Shown one piece after another: positions 63,787 to 64,000 of a DNA stretch of 64,000 bases. Below the pieces are notes generated by a model, which ran no database searches, was not told the DNA's origin, and saw nothing but the letters and a program-made list of their open reading frames with translations. Within the stretch, counting starts at the first letter, position 1. Each line of letters starts with the position of its first letter. The DNA comes from Arenicellales bacterium (lineage in GTDB: Bacteria > Pseudomonadota > Gammaproteobacteria > Arenicellales > JAJDZL01): the NCBI GenBank assembly GCA_951813075.1, contig OX638343.1, positions 738,149-802,148 on the forward strand, in the 5' to 3' direction. A program made the translations under genes and the position numbers.

Positions 63787-64000
63787 ATGCCAGTCGACTC
63801 AAAGTTGTTAGAAATTCTCCGCTGTCCTGTAACCAAACAGCCGCTTTCGGTTCTCACCGAAGAAAGAATTGCTCAGATTAATGAACAGGTTTCTGCCGGT
63901 CAAGTACGCTACGCCGACGGGTCAAATGTCGAAAAAGAGCTGGAGGAAGCGCTGATCACTGAAAATGGCCGTGTTATCTACCGGGTGGACGACGATATAC
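63787..64000 (+). CDS. Trm112-family protein, 5' part
   Basis: 71 codons are in the window before the right edge. The start MPVDSKLLEILRCPVTKQPL and the later GRVIYRVDDDI match the Trm112/UPF0434 (YcaR-like) pattern, a small zinc-ribbon-like activator or partner protein. An insert of about 25 residues (LTEERIAQINEQVSAGQVRY) lies between these parts, which makes it longer than the 60-residue E. coli protein. An AGGA box lies ahead of ATG 63787. Confidence 0.8.
   Translation, partial: MPVDSKLLEILRCPVTKQPLSVLTEERIAQINEQVSAGQVRYADGSNVEKELEEALITENGRVIYRVDDDI

Overview
The window is chromosomal DNA of a gammaproteobacterium of moderate GC that I cannot place to order. The evidence is E. coli-type GshA, IspG and FKBP proteins and the order secE-nusG-rplKAJL-rpoBC followed by str, S10, spc and alpha, with two tuf genes, one of them behind a tRNA cluster. 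GTG and TTG starts occur.

Bases 1-30,700 are almost entirely translation and transcription genes on the minus strand. In transcription order they are tRNA-Tyr, tRNA-Gly, tRNA-Thr(GGU), tufB, tRNA-Trp, secE, nusG, rplK, rplA, rplJ, rplL, rpoB, rpoC; then a new promoter and rpsL, rpsG, fusA, tufA; then directly rpsJ, rplC, rplD, rplW, rplB, rpsS, rplV, rpsC, rplP, rpmC, rpsQ, rplN, rplX, rplE, rpsN, rpsH, rplF, rplR, rpsE, rpmD, rplO, secY, rpmJ, rpsM, rpsK, rpsD, and rpoA, which is cut by the left edge. Notable points are a terminator-like hairpin inside the rpsL leader, an RpoB enlarged to 1500 residues by internal duplications in one surface insert, and a TTG start for rplF.

Bases 30,700-38,700 are an accessory strip of decayed mobile DNA and exported proteins: remnants of IS21-, IS1595- and DUF772-type transposases, a small ankyrin protein, a broken Sel1-repeat gene, a MORN/SH3 secreted protein, and a two-gene operon of a coiled-coil secreted protein plus a Tat-exported zinc metalloprotease.

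Bases 38,900-46,700 hold a class III aminotransferase and the conserved but poorly understood trio of circularly permuted ATP-grasp, alpha-E and transglutaminase-like proteins. Divergent from the trio are a WYL-domain regulator and an ARPP-1/DUF6569-like protein. A tRNA-Thr(UGU) at 46.8 kb suggests that the canonical Thr-Tyr-Gly-Thr-tufB tRNA cluster has been split by about 16 kb.

Bases 46,800-51,200 are gene-poor and look eroded: a small membrane protein with an 11-residue repeat, a membrane ORF broken by one TGA, and an endonuclease I gene frameshifted at a run of eight A.

Bases 51,200-64,000 return to housekeeping: a PhyH-type dioxygenase, birA (with an unusual biotin-loop residue), ispG, ilvD, a GldF/GldG/DUF4340 export-type cluster without its ATPase, gshA, a 2-hydroxyacid dehydrogenase, a periplasmic FKBP prolyl isomerase, and the start of a Trm112-family gene at the right edge.
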